Shown here piece after piece: positions 24,524 to 52,985 of a stretch of DNA of 64,000 nucleotides (within the stretch, counting starts at the first letter, position 1; each line of letters opens with the position of its first letter). The stretch comes from Arabidopsis thaliana (taxonomy: Eukaryota; Streptophyta; Magnoliopsida; Brassicales; Brassicaceae). The notes under the pieces were generated by a model that was not told where the DNA came from, did not search any database, and worked only from the letters and a program-made list of their open reading frames with translations. The position numbers and the translations under genes are program-made. The stretch is taken from contig NC_003075.7 of the NCBI RefSeq assembly GCF_000001735.4, forward strand, positions 12,091,001 to 12,155,000, read 5' to 3'.

Positions 24524-26687
24524 AAAAGGGAAAAGAACCCAAAAAAGTCTCCATTTATATTTTATTTGTCCGTTTTATCTCCTTTAAAAACCTTTGTTCG
24601 TTTATTAAACCCTTTAACAAAAAAAACCTTCGTTTATTTAAATTTTGGCAAAATCAAACATCCGAGTTAACGGCTGTTAACTTTTTAACGGATGTTAAAA
24701 TTAATAACCTTAAATTAATAATATATTTAGTGTTATATTGCTTCCTCCTTTAAATCTTCTAAGGATTTTTTCCTAAGATTTCTTTCAAACTATGTTGAAG
24801 ATGATGACTTCTTTCATGATTTATTATGTAAAATTTCAATTATTAATGCTTAGATATTTTTAGACTGTCATATTGGCATGTATGCAATTCAACAACGAAT
24901 GGTATGTATGTATGCAATTCAACAATGATTGGCATGTATGCAATTCAACAACGAATTAGAAATATTGTATGTATTTGGTTTTTATTTCCGGTAATTTGCT
25001 TTATATCATAGAACGTATGAGATTTTGTAGCACTATGTTCTTATGTTTTGTTTTAGTATTTTTTATGTAAGCAAGCATTTTCTTTTGGATAAAAATGTTA
25101 AGTAAGCACTTTTAGAGAATAAGCTTGCACGCGTTTTATAGGTTTTCTCCCATTTGTTACTTCTGCATGTTGTACACACTTCCTTTGACATCGACACATA
25201 CAATATACGGCAGAAAATTCTTTAGCTTTTTCCACGATCTCTCTATTTGATTTCAGTTTCTTCTTCTCCTGTCATAATTTCCTAGGAGAGGCCTCTACTC
25301 ATCAACGAAATTTTATTTTTTCCTTTCCTTCTTATATATTTTATTTTATTCTCTCTTCCCATATACATGACTATATTCATTTTTTTAATTGCACTAATTC
25401 TAGATTTTTCTATAGAGAAAATCAACACTAAACCAACAAAACTCGTCACCGTTTTTTTGTCACCATATATAGATTTAGGTAAACACATGCACTTACAGCG
25501 TGACTGCCCAAGTTTAGAACGTTACTTTTGTACACATAAACCAAATAACATTGCATTAGCACTAATGGCAAATGAAAATTCATACAATTTTGGATCGTTG
25601 TAAGTTAATTACAGATTCACAAGAAAAAAACATGAATGGTTGACTCACACTATATAATCAATTTTACTTTTATTGCCAATAAAAGGAAAACAATTCAAAT
25701 TTTATAGTATAAAATATTTTTTATCATTCAAACCTCTTTCTTCATTTCCATTTTTTACCTCCTTCTCTTTCTTTTTAAATATCTATTTAAAAGTGGAATT
25801 TTGTTTTTCACATTTATTGTATGAACGAATTCTTTTATATTGTCTTCACCTAGTTGTTGATCTAGTCTGTAAGAAGCAATTTCATCGCTGTCCTCCTATC
25901 TTTATGGCCCTGAGGCCCATGAGGCCATGATATACGGGCTTCATCTCAATCTTAATGGGGTTGTACATCACAAATGCACATTATATTCTTCTCGACAAAG
26001 GACTAAGAACTAGGGTTTGGCACCGCTATGACTGCTTGCTTCCCAAGCAATTGATCATCAAAAGTGAGTGGGTTCAAGTAATTTTGTACACATCAATTTT
26101 TTTTCCCTTTTTCGTCTGAAAGGATCTAAATAATTTGTATCCCATCTTGGTGAAATCTATGGATACGATTCGATTGATGGTTGAGTTTGATTTCTTCGAA
26201 ATAAATTTTGATGTTGTTTTGTAAGAGAAGAAAATACGAATTGTAAAATACCGAAGAGATGCTAATAATAATTGTAAAACAGCTAAGAGTCTTGGCATTT
26301 TTCTTTACTTTAATTCGTCTTCTTCGATATTGGTTGCTCTCTCTCGCTTTCTTGTTGACTTCGTCTCTGATCATCTTTGTTTTTTTTCCTCGTGGACCAT
26401 TTTTTTTTTTGTTTGTTCCAATTGTGAATCTCTGCCTTAAGAGAGATTCCATAGCCTACGGTATAATTGTAAACATTTGCGGTTGACTCAACAAAAATCT
26501 AAACACAAGTCAACCCAAGGCACATTGATGGGACCAACTTGTAAATTATTTGTACATTTATGTGCAAACAATTCAAAACACCGTGACCTCAATTCTAGTA
26601 ACAATCTCCTAGAGTATTAGAAAATGAACACCAAAATCCAAATGTTGAAATTTGCAGTTAGTTCTAGTTTATGAAACAAGTTTGTCT
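24524..26687. other. Intergenic, left border of the CRK cluster
   Basis: Holds a short tandem repeat (24875-24956) and, at about 26262-26400, a non-coding block related to segments at 45.1-45.45 kb and 62.66-62.76 kb. No gene is supported. Confidence 0.55.
24875..24956 (+). repeat. Three-copy tandem repeat, 26-30 bp unit
   Basis: Copies at 24875-24900, 24901-24930 and 24931-24956. Copies 1 and 3 are identical (ggcatgtatgcaattcaaca then acgaat); copy 2 has a 4-bp tatg expansion and two substitutions. Confidence 0.9.
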
Positions 26688-29134
<2,447 letters not shown>

Positions 29135-29230
29135 TATCCAATTTCTTCACCTTTCTTCTCTGTTTTTTTTTTCTTACTTTTAATGATTGGTTTATGAGTA
29201 CTAATGAATGAATGTGAAACCAGCCAAGCC

Positions 29231-29283
29231 AGTCAAATTTTGGTTTTTGTAAAATAATACAATATCTTGCAAGTCAAGGTCAA
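29231..29283 (-). promoter_or_regulatory. CRK5: W-box group upstream of CRK5
   Basis: On the coding strand there are TTGACC (29278-29283) directly abutting TTGACT (29272-29277), and another TTGACT at 29231-29236, 100-150 bp from the start codon. TTGACY is the WRKY site; WRKY and salicylate control of CRK genes is known for the family. Confidence 0.6.
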
Positions 29284-30002
29284 CTAGACGAGTAACATCA
29301 ACTTGTATTGATGTTAACTAAAATGAATCAACTATAAAAATGTTAGAATAAACATGTGAAAGCGAAAACCAGAGAAAATACAATTATAAATTTTTAAGTT
29401 TTCATGAATCTGTTTCCGGAAAAAGATGAACCTATTGGAGTTGGATATTTAATAGGTTTGTGATTATTCAGCAAGCCGCGGAGACTTTGGGTCAATAAGA
29501 CAACACCGTTTTACTTCCTTACCAAAGAAGTAACAAACGAACAGTTACAAGTTAAAACAGTAACTTCCCAAACCCTAGTTGCTTCAGTTTCTAGCCTTCA
29601 CTGCTTCATCAAACCAATCAACACTCTTAGTGGAAGGTTGACTCTAAAGATTGTCGTTGACTTCATATTTTAGTACTTTTCCTTCTGAACTTTACAACTG
29701 TGTATAAGAATTTTAGAGTCATTTTGGGAAACAAAGAACTGAAACTTGCCTACTTACATCATTTCATCTCTCTGTTCCTCACAAACTCTCTTGCTTCTGC
29801 AGAAAACCGTACTTACTTATCACATCTCTGTTCCAACAAAACAAACTGATTGTGTAAGAATCAGCAGATAAGCCATTAATTCTCTGCACCCTTTTGTTTT
29901 CACTCTCTAGTAAATAAAATTCTAGACAAGAGTATCTTACACTTACTTGTCAGGCACTAAAATATTATGAAACAAAAATGGAAGTAATTTAACTAAGAAA
30001 AA

Positions 30003-30066
30003 TCGAAGCTTGACCGAAATTCTGCGTTAAGCTTTGCTACAACAAGAATCTCATTCTTGAATTCCT
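30003..30066 (-). pseudogene. CRK kinase exon-4 fragment
   Basis: Read on the minus strand this matches the exon-4 block of CRK5 ([20 protein letters not shown]). The plus sequence shares agcttgacc, ttctg.g, agctttgc.acaacaa and ttcttgaa with 27690-27755. It carries many substitutions and no flanking kinase. Confidence 0.65.
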
Positions 30067-30286
30067 TTTGTTTCTAATACCAAGTTGTAGTAGGCTAGTG
30101 GTTCCCAACTTTTAAGGAGCTCCCGTTTATACACTCATTATTGGGCTCAACTGGTGATATGTGGATCACTGATCAAATAACTAAATTTTGATTCAAATTC
30201 AAGTTAATTTTAACGTGGGCTTTTCCCAAATAAAAATATATGTTGTTTAAGAGAAATGACAATAATAAGAAAAAGAATCATTTACT

Positions 30287-30300
30287 TTGACTTGTTGACT
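30287..30300 (+). promoter_or_regulatory. CRK6: Paired W-boxes upstream of CRK6
   Basis: TTGACT at 30287-30292 and again at 30295-30300, about 100 bp before the start codon. Confidence 0.6.
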
Positions 30301-30396
30301 CTTATAGTCACCACAACCCATCTTATACTACACGCTAGTGATCAGCTTATAAATGGGAGCTCTATGATGTGAAACTCAAATCAAGGTACTCAAACA

Positions 30397-33037
<2,641 letters not shown>

Positions 33038-34730
33038 ATATGACCTTAAACTTCATGCTTGTAATCAAGCTTACGCAAATGTTTACATATTTGTAGAATT
33101 GTGGATGTGATCAACCCTAATAATTTTTTAGTTTTGATTTGGTTTGTTAAAACCATATGTATTTTGTTTTGATTTTTTAATAATGAATAATTAGTCTAGT
33201 CTCAACATCACCACCGATTGAAAAAAATGAGAGAGGGAGAGAACACTTGGAATGTTGGCATTACAGTTTGGTTCATTTTAAAAATTTGGGCAATCCAAAA
33301 GCTATAACTTTGGAGTTCATTTCAGCGTCTAAGAGCCAAGAGGATATATACCTGCTTTGAAGTCACAATGTATGGTTATGATCTTGAATCATTCTAGAAT
33401 CGCTTTAGCAATACCTCCAATGATCTTGTACCATTTGATTTGGAAACAGAGACTAAACAGAGTACAGTGGGAAGGTGATTTACATGATTTGTAATGTGGT
33501 GAAGTAAATGAAATGTGAACTATCTATCACGTCAAAAGTTTTTTTTTTTTTTTTCTTGTTGTAAAGTAAACTAATAACTAATACAATATTTTGAAAGACA
33601 AAGTCATCTACACGAGGAATTTAAATGTTAGACTAATAAAACATGTGGAAGAGATAACCAGAGAAAATAGAATTACAAAATTCCAGGTTTTGACGTCTAT
33701 CAATCTATTTCCGAGAAAAATAAAAAATATTGGGTTTGAATATTATTTAATAAGTTGATGACTATTCTGCTTGGCGCCGAAACTTTGGGTCAATAAGACA
33801 GCACCGTTAGACTTCCTTACCATACAAGTAACAAACGGAACAGTTATTAAGTTAAAACAGTCATTTCGCAACCCTAGTTGATTCAGTTTGTAGCCTTATT
33901 TAGAATCAGCACCAATCAACGCGCTCAGTGGAAGGTTCGCCTACAAAGAAATAGGCTTTGATTTTTAGAGTCTTTTTTTTTGGAAACAAGGAACTTTACA
34001 AATATGCCTAGACTTATATCACTCACATCTCTTTTCATACCTTCTGCACTTTTTCCTATAAATTATTTTTCAATTTTTTTTATATAAAATATTTTCATAC
34101 ATCTAGATGGATCCTTCACAACTTTTGAGATTATTTTGTTATTGTTTTATGGATTTTGATATTCTTCATAAAATTTAAGTTTTATTAATTTTCATGATTT
34201 TTAAACTCCATTAAAAATTGTGTTATTCAAAGGCTTAAGTTTCATTAAAATATATATTGTTTGTAAAATTTTATTCATAAAACAAAAAAAAAAAACTGTG
34301 GATATCCTTTACAATATTAAAATTATTCTATAACTACAATACTCTCTACAATCTTAAAAATCTCTCATTTCTTGAAAGTTGAAACCAAACTCCCATATTA
34401 TTTAAGAGGTGGAGAAACAATGATTAAGTTTTTGGGTTTTGCTCAACAAATGTTTTTTTGGATCAATGATCCAAAGATTCCAAACACTAAACTCAACGTC
34501 TTCTTCCAATAACTTTTACTTTTGTTGTTAATAAAAATGACATAAAAAAGATTAATCGTATACAGTACATTGAGTTTGATTGACGACTGACTTTAAAGTC
34601 GTAACAAACCACCGTATATTTCACGTTAATCAAATAATCAGCACTAGTCAGAGAGAGAATATAATTTGTCAGTTTATAAATGGAAGCTGCATAATGTGAA
34701 ACTCAAATCAAGGAACTCAAAGAAAAAACC
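33038..34730. other. CRK6-CRK7 intergenic region
   Basis: Contains an antisense kinase-exon relic (33268-33440) and a conserved upstream module (33763-33880). Otherwise AT-rich. Confidence 0.6.
33268..33440 (-). pseudogene. Antisense kinase exon-5 relic behind CRK6
   Basis: On the minus strand it echoes IIGGIAKAI, the HRD region and the DFG-side block of CRK exon 5, with frameshifting indels. It is homologous to 43298-43478 (best preserved) and 37521-37615. Confidence 0.7.
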
Positions 34731-37301
<2,571 letters not shown>

Positions 37302-38297
37302 ATATGGTGTTATTAAACCTTACGATTGAAATCAAGTTTAATTAAGCCTATATTTACATATTTCTAAACTTGATGAACCATGTTGATCCTTTAGTTTTGA
37401 TTTGGTTTGATATTTGTTTTCAAGAATAATCAATTTAGTCTCAGCTATCAGCATCACCACCGATTGAAAAATTCATTACCTAAATGAGAGGGAGAGAACA
37501 CTTAATGTTGGCATTAGAGTTTTGTCCATTCTAAAAATTTGTGCATTATTTTGGAGTTCATTTCAACAAAAGAATCGCTTTAGCAATACCTCTAATGATT
37601 TTGTGCCATTTGATTTTGAAAACAGAGGGAAAACAGAGTACAGTGGGATGGTGATTTGCATGATTTGTAAAGTGGTGAAATAAATGAAATGTGAACCATC
37701 TAACACGTCAAAGTTTTTTTCTTTCTTTCGTTGTAAAGTAAACTAGTTGAATTTCTAAGTTTTGACGCCTATCAATCTATTTCCGAGAAAGATATAAAAT
37801 AAAAATATTGGAGTTGAATATTATTTAATAGGTTGATGATTATTCTGCTTGGCGCCGAGACTTTGGGTTAATAAGACAGCACAGTTAAACTTCCTTGACA
37901 GACAAGTAACAAACGAACAGTTATTAAGTAAAAACAGTAATTACACAACCCTAGTTTGATTCAGAATCAGAACCAATCAACACGCTCAGTGGCAGGTTAA
38001 CTTGTAAAGATTATCTTTGAATTTTTCTTTTAGGGCTCTTCCTTGTTTAACTTTACAACTGTGTATTAGATTTTTAAAGTCATTTTTTGAAACAAGGAAC
38101 TTTACTTAGATCAGTCCCAATCTCTCTTTTCCTCACAATTTACGACATTTAAAAGAAAAAAAATCGCTTACATTGACTACTGACTTAGTCGTAACAAACC
38201 GTCGTATACTTCACGTTACTCAGTACTAGTCAGAGAGAGTATCATGGAAGCTCCACGATGAGAAACTCAAATCAAGGAACTCGAAAAAAACAAAACC
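37302..38297. other. CRK7-CRK8 intergenic region
   Basis: Holds the shortest antisense kinase relic (37521-37615), a conserved upstream module (37841-37955) and the old CRK8 promoter, including TTGACT at 38173-38178. Confidence 0.6.
37521..37615 (-). pseudogene. Antisense kinase exon-5 relic behind CRK7, internally deleted
   Basis: Shares the flanks of the relics behind CRK6 and CRK8 (ccattctaaaaattt at one end, atcgctttagcaatacctc at the other) but has lost the middle, including the HRD region. Confidence 0.65.
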
Positions 38298-43086
<4,789 letters not shown>

Positions 43087-44204
43087 ATATGATGTTTACC
43101 TTCACGGTTGTAATGAAGTTTAAGCATATATTTTCATATTTCTAGGTGTGATCAACCCAATAAATTGTTTAGTTTTGATTTGGTTTGTTAAAACCATATG
43201 TGTACTTTGTTTTGATTTTTTATTAAAGAATAATTAGATATGGAGAGAAATGAGAAATGGAGAGAACACTTAGAATGTTGGCAATTGGCATTAAAGTTTG
43301 GTCCATTCTAAAAATTTGGCCAATCCAAAATCTGTAACTTTGGATTTCATTTCAGCGTCTATGAGGATATTACCTGCTTTGAAGTCACAATGTCTGATTG
43401 AGAGTCGTGAATGATGAAGATATATAATCGCTTTAGCAATACCTCCAATGATCTTGTACCTTCTGATTTGGGAACAGAGGGAAAACAGAGTAATGTGGGA
43501 AGGTGATTTACATGATTTGTAAAAGTAGTAAAATAAATGAAATGTGAAACCATCTAGCACGTCAAAGTTTTTTCTTTTCTTACTTTGTTATAAACTAACT
43601 AACTAATACAATTTTTTGAAAGTCAAAGTCACCTATATGATGAACATCAACTTTTATTGTTATTCAAATGTTAGACTAAAACACGTGGAAGTGACAACCA
43701 GAGAAAATAGATTTATAAATTTTCTATGTTTTGACGTCTATCAATCTATTTCCGAGAAAAATATGGGTTGGAATTGAATATTATTGAAGTGAGGTTGATG
43801 ATTATTCCGCTTGGCGCCGAGACTTTGGGTCAAAAAGACAGCACAGTTAAAGTTCCTTACCAGACAAGTAACAAACGAACAGTTATAAGTTAAAACAATA
43901 ATTTCACAACCCTAGTTTATTCAGTTTGTAGCCCTAATTAATTTTCTTACTCAAAAAGTTTAGTTTCACTAAATTATTGTCGAGATATCAGTTGCTTGTA
44001 ATCTTATTCATAAAACAAAATAGGTTATTTCAACAAGGCCTTTTCCAATAATTTGACTTTTGTTGTTAATAAAAAGGAATGACATAAAAAAAAATCGTTT
44101 ACATTGACTTTGATTGATGACTTATGGTCGTCACAAACTATTCACGTTAATAAATGGAAGCTGCATGATGTGAAACTCAAATCAACGAAGTCGAAAAAAA
44201 CACC
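43087..44204. other. CRK8-CRK9 intergenic region
   Basis: Contains the best-preserved antisense kinase relic (43298-43478), a conserved upstream module (43799-43915) and TTGACT at 44104-44109 ahead of CRK9. Confidence 0.6.
43298..43478 (-). pseudogene. Antisense kinase exon-5 relic behind CRK8
   Basis: Minus-strand reading gives [20 protein letters not shown], then [17 protein letters not shown], then [16 protein letters not shown]. This is a CRK exon-5 match with a three-residue loss, HRD altered to HCD, and no neighbouring kinase exons. Confidence 0.8.
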
Positions 44205-45002
44205 ATGTCTTCTCTGATCTCTTTTATCTTCCTTTTCCTTTTCTCATTCCTCACTAGCTTCAAAGCTTCCGCTCAAGATCCTTTTTACTTAAATCATTAT
44301 TGTCCAAATACGACAACTTACTCAAGATTCAGCACTTACTCCACCAATCTCAGAACCCTTTTGTCCTCTTTTGCTTCCCGCAACGCCTCTTACTCCACCG
44401 GATTCCAGAACGTCACGGTGGGACAAACCCCCGACCTGGTCACCGGACTTTTCCTCTGCCGCGGAGACCTCTCGCCGGAAGTTTGCAGTAACTGCGTTGC
44501 CTTCTCCGTTGACGAAGCGTTAACTAGGTGTCCAAGTCAGAGAGAAGCTGTGTTCTATTACGAGGAGTGTATACTCAGATACTCTGACAAGAATATTCTA
44601 TCGACGGCCATTACAAACGAAGGAGAATTTATCTTGAGTAACACCAACACTATTTCTCCTAATCAAAGTCAAATAAACCAGTTTATAGTTTTGGTGCAAT
44701 CTAATATGAACCAAGCTGCCATGGAAGCAGCCAACAGTTCTAGAAAATTCTCTACGATAAAGACCGAATTGACCGAACTCCAGACTTTGTACGGGCTTGT
44801 TCAATGCACTCCTGATCTTACAAGTCAAGACTGTTTGAGATGTCTGACAAGATCCATCAATAGAATGCCACTTTCTAGAATTGGAGCAAGACAGTTTTGG
44901 CCAAGTTGTAATTCAAGGTACGAGCTTTACTCGTTCTACAACGAAACTACCATTGGAACACCATCTCCACCACCACCACCGTCGCCAAGCAGAGCAAATT
45001 GA
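44205..45002 (+). CDS. CRK9: Truncated CRK: secreted double-DUF26 protein
   Basis: A single 265-aa frame. The signal peptide ends near KASAQ. Both DUF26 domains are intact ([26 protein letters not shown]), followed by a short Pro-rich tail ending SRAN. The usual exon-1 donor is missing, and neither a membrane segment nor a kinase follows in the next 2 kb. It should therefore be exported to the apoplast. A CRK9-type secreted product is known in this cluster; such double-DUF26 secreted proteins exist elsewhere as antifungal or sugar-binding proteins. It could compete with or bind the full-length receptors. It is close to CRK6 and CRK8 in sequence. Just after the stop are duplicated pieces of its own 3' coding sequence. 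Confidence 0.92.
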   Translation: MSSLISFIFLFLFSFLTSFKASAQDPFYLNHYCPNTTTYSRFSTYSTNLRTLLSSFASRNASYSTGFQNVTVGQTPDLVTGLFLCRGDLSPEVCSNCVAFSVDEALTRCPSQREAVFYYEECILRYSDKNILSTAITNEGEFILSNTNTISPNQSQINQFIVLVQSNMNQAAMEAANSSRKFSTIKTELTELQTLYGLVQCTPDLTSQDCLRCLTRSINRMPLSRIGARQFWPSCNSRYELYSFYNETTIGTPSPPPPPSPSRAN

Positions 45003-45085
45003 TGTGCTGCTTTTTACGTCGAAGTTTTGGCCAAGTTGTAATTCGTTTTGCTCTGCTTTACAAATTGACGTGTTGCTTTTTCTCT
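44995..45085 (+). repeat. Short duplicated pieces at the CRK9 truncation point
   Basis: gcaaattgatgtgctgcttt (44995) recurs as caaattgacgtgttgcttt (45060), and ttttggccaagttgtaattc (45024) repeats the coding segment at 44893. This suggests slippage or filler DNA at the breakpoint. Confidence 0.7.
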
Positions 45086-45444
45086 GCGTTTAAAATTGGT
45101 ATCATCGAAATAAAGTAACTCAGTTTCTTACAATCAAAGAGATAAGGATTGTGAAGCAGCTAATGAGTCTTCTTATTTTGTCTTTACTTCAGTCTTCTCG
45201 TCTTTGATAGTGAATTGCTCATCTAGCTTTCTTAATCTTAGACTTGGTCAATGTTTTGGCTTTTCTCATACTAAACCAATTAATACATAAAATATTTAAT
45301 TTATTTTCTATTACAATTATCTAGATATTTTTAGCTACACGTGATTGAAACGTGTCTCAAGCTACACCAACGCTCTTCCTCACAAACTGAATTCGTCGTC
45401 GATAGTGGTTGCTCTTGCTATCTTGATGTTTACTTCGTCTGATC

Positions 45445-45520
45445 GTTGAACTGGCCCGCTGCAACATTCTGAGTGTTCCAAGTGATTATTCTAGTTGTGC
45501 GTAACACCGTAACAGTAAAA
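45445..45520 (-). pseudogene. DUF26 fragment related to CRK5
   Basis: Plus-strand ttctgagtgttccaagtga and ttattctagttgtg match CRK5 exon 1 at 28689-28724. Orientation is antisense to CRK9 and CRK10. Only about 70 bp survive. Confidence 0.75.
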
Positions 45521-47068
45521 ATGAGCTAAGGAAAGCGAGATGCAAGGGAGAACCAACAGAAGCATAAGTTTTTCCTCTGTTATTACTAATGGAAAAAAAC
45601 TTTCTTTTTCATTTTCTAATTCCTTGTCAGATTTCTCAGCTTCTCTTCTTTTTGTTTTGTGTAAGACTTGGTCGGAGTCTTAGATTACGCTGATGATTAA
45701 AAACTACTAAAAAAGAAAAAAAAAAGAATATTACGCAAATGTTCTCGATGCATTGACCAAGTCCTCTTCTGGTTCTGGCTCCATTTTCACATGCAGGCCC
45801 ATAACCAATTTTAACGAGATTTGTTGCATGAAAAGCCGATTGTTTTTCCTTGGCAGTAACGAAAAAAAATTAGTTACTTTTTAAAAACTAGGGTTTTGAA
45901 TAATATCATTAAAATCAAATAGAACGAACTAGGGTTTTGGCATCATACACCGCCTCATTCAATTATTAACAAAGCTGAGTCTTCTTCACGGAGAAATCAC
46001 GGCTGAGCTAGGTCTCATATACCTTGCATCAATATCTTGGGCCTTTACTAGGATCGGAGATACATCAAACATAAAATACTTCTCGGTTTTATTTTCTCTT
46101 TCCTTATGTATATGTGAATGCCTTTAAAAATTTTGATTGCCTTTTTTCTCGTTTTGGAATAGTCATGAGAAGCTGAGAACCAAAAAGGAAATATTTCTCA
46201 CCTTTGCAACTAGCTAGATGGAGCTTATGGATGCAAAATTCGTTTTAAAACACATTGTATTCGGATGATGTCAAAATATTTCACATTCATATAGCAAATT
46301 CATGTTTATATATTCCGATATTAACTTTAAATATTAAAACTTATATGCTGTAGATTCATATCCGGGTGAAAACACGAAAGGACTTATGATGGAACCATTA
46401 TATGGAACGACGTCATGTGGAATATCAAGTTATTTAACTTCTCGCGAGTAAGACTATAAAAAGTAATAGAATAATTAGTAACTAACAATATCAGATAACG
46501 ATAGGCAGATGATTTGGTAATACTATTTTAGTATCACTACATCACAATAACCATACTAGCATATACGATATACAAATTAATAAATTATCGTGCTTAAAAC
46601 AAAAACCTATTATCAACCAATAATTTCTTCGCATCAGTGGCGACAATTTTTTCAGCCCCAGAATGATTCTTTGAAGAATAGTCAACAAAGATTCCTAATT
46701 TCAACAATTCTGTTCAAGGAAAAGTACGAAACAAATTCTACTGCTAGCTAGTTTCTCTCATGTATATCTAAATTCTATTACTAGTAATTAAGATCTTTGA
46801 AATCATGCCAACTGCTACATTTATTTTCTCTTGAAAATCCCAACTACCTTTTTTTTGATCAAAAAAAAAAAAGACTTTAGAGTTCAAAGCTTGAATTTAG
46901 AGTTATTATGTTTTAAATTTTGACAGTTTTGATAATTTTCTTCATTTTAAAATGATTTTATATTTTCCGTAATTTTTTTCTATATTTCATATATTAAAAA
47001 AATAAGTAATGGATTAGTAGCTAAACACAAGAAGTTGGACAAGACCCGACAATTTAATACGAGACGCG

Positions 47069-47086
47069 TTGACCTTGACCTTGACT
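47069..47086 (+). promoter_or_regulatory. CRK10: Triple abutting W-box upstream of CRK10
   Basis: TTGACCTTGACCTTGACT: three TTGACY hexamers head to tail, about 120-135 bp before the start codon. WRKY control of this gene (also called RLK4) through W-box clusters is known. Confidence 0.85.
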
Positions 47087-47203
47087 TTTCGTCAGCACAA
47101 AACGTTATCTACGGTAGTCACTGAGAGAGAACAAACAATCAAATTTGTTTCATATATCACTCAAAGCTTGATGAGAAGAAACACAGATCAAGAAAGCCCA
47201 ATT

Positions 47204-49780
<2,577 letters not shown>

Positions 49781-50196
49781 TGATGAGTTTTTCCCTTCAT
49801 ACCTGATTCCTGAATCTATTGGTGTTGAAAATAAGTTAAAAACTTCTTTTGTTATAGAATGTTTGTATTGTAATTGTAACCACAAGCAAGTATAAGATAT
49901 ATACCATTTACACGTTTCTCCATGAAGACGTAACAGTGACTTTTCCCTCCAAATTAAGCTTACACAACGATCTAGCAGGTAATTTGATTCAGCATGAAGA
50001 GAGTAAAACCAGTAATCGAGAAACGATTCTTAAAGAACTGTGAACTGTTCATAAGCATTTTACAGTGGACACTGTACAACATACAATTACAGATAAACCT
50101 GCTATGTTTCTTATGTCCGTGGACAAATAATATAAATGTCATCTGACCATTTTTCTGTTACAACTTTTAAGCTATGATGAGGAACCACATCAATTT
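49781..50196. other. Convergent CRK10/CRK11 3' region
   Basis: The two 3' UTRs face each other over about 415 bp; nothing else is seen. Confidence 0.6.
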
Positions 50197-52710
<2,514 letters not shown>

Positions 52711-52884
52711 TGTTTCTTGAAGATTAAAGCAAAAGCTAGATCTTTGTGTTTAGTGTTTGACGCATCTGTACGTTTCTTACCAGTTTAAACAAGCAAAATC
52801 GAAGCTTCTCTCCAAAATTTTCAAATATTGAATTCGTCAAATTGATGACAGTGGTCCTGAAACCTACAAATATGGTCACGAAAA

Positions 52885-52985
52885 CGAGTGTCAAAAGTCA
52901 AAGTCAATGTCAAAAGCTAAAAGTCAATAATATTTTCTTTGTTCACATTATATAATAAGGGGGTTGTTGAATATTGATTGGAATG
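52885..52985 (-). promoter_or_regulatory. CRK11: W-box-like group upstream of CRK11
   Basis: Several TTGACT or TTGACA motifs read on the coding strand (plus-strand agtcaa and gtcaa runs at about 52885-52930), with a further ttgact on the plus strand at about 52985. All lie within 300 bp of the start codon. Confidence 0.5.

Larger units (their letters stand above)
29284..30396. other. Divergent CRK5/CRK6 intergenic region
   Basis: Contains a conserved upstream module (29466-29575) shared with the flanks of CRK7, CRK8 and CRK9, a CRK exon-4 relic at about 30003-30066, and W-boxes just before CRK6. Confidence 0.6.
45003..47203. other. CRK9-CRK10 intergenic region
   Basis: About 2.2 kb. Holds a non-coding block related to 26.3 kb and 62.7 kb (45140-45235, 45385-45445), a DUF26 fragment (45445-45520) and the CRK10 promoter. 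Confidence 0.6.

Noticed and set aside
25673..26486. Several overlapping frames of 74-108 codons at 25.6-26.5 kb
   Set aside because: T/A-rich low-complexity frames on both strands, with no domain or splice support; part of the block is a repeated non-coding segment.
45003..47000. A kinase half for CRK9 downstream
   Set aside because: No membrane segment, G-loop, HRD or DFG is found in the gap; only an antisense DUF26 scrap.
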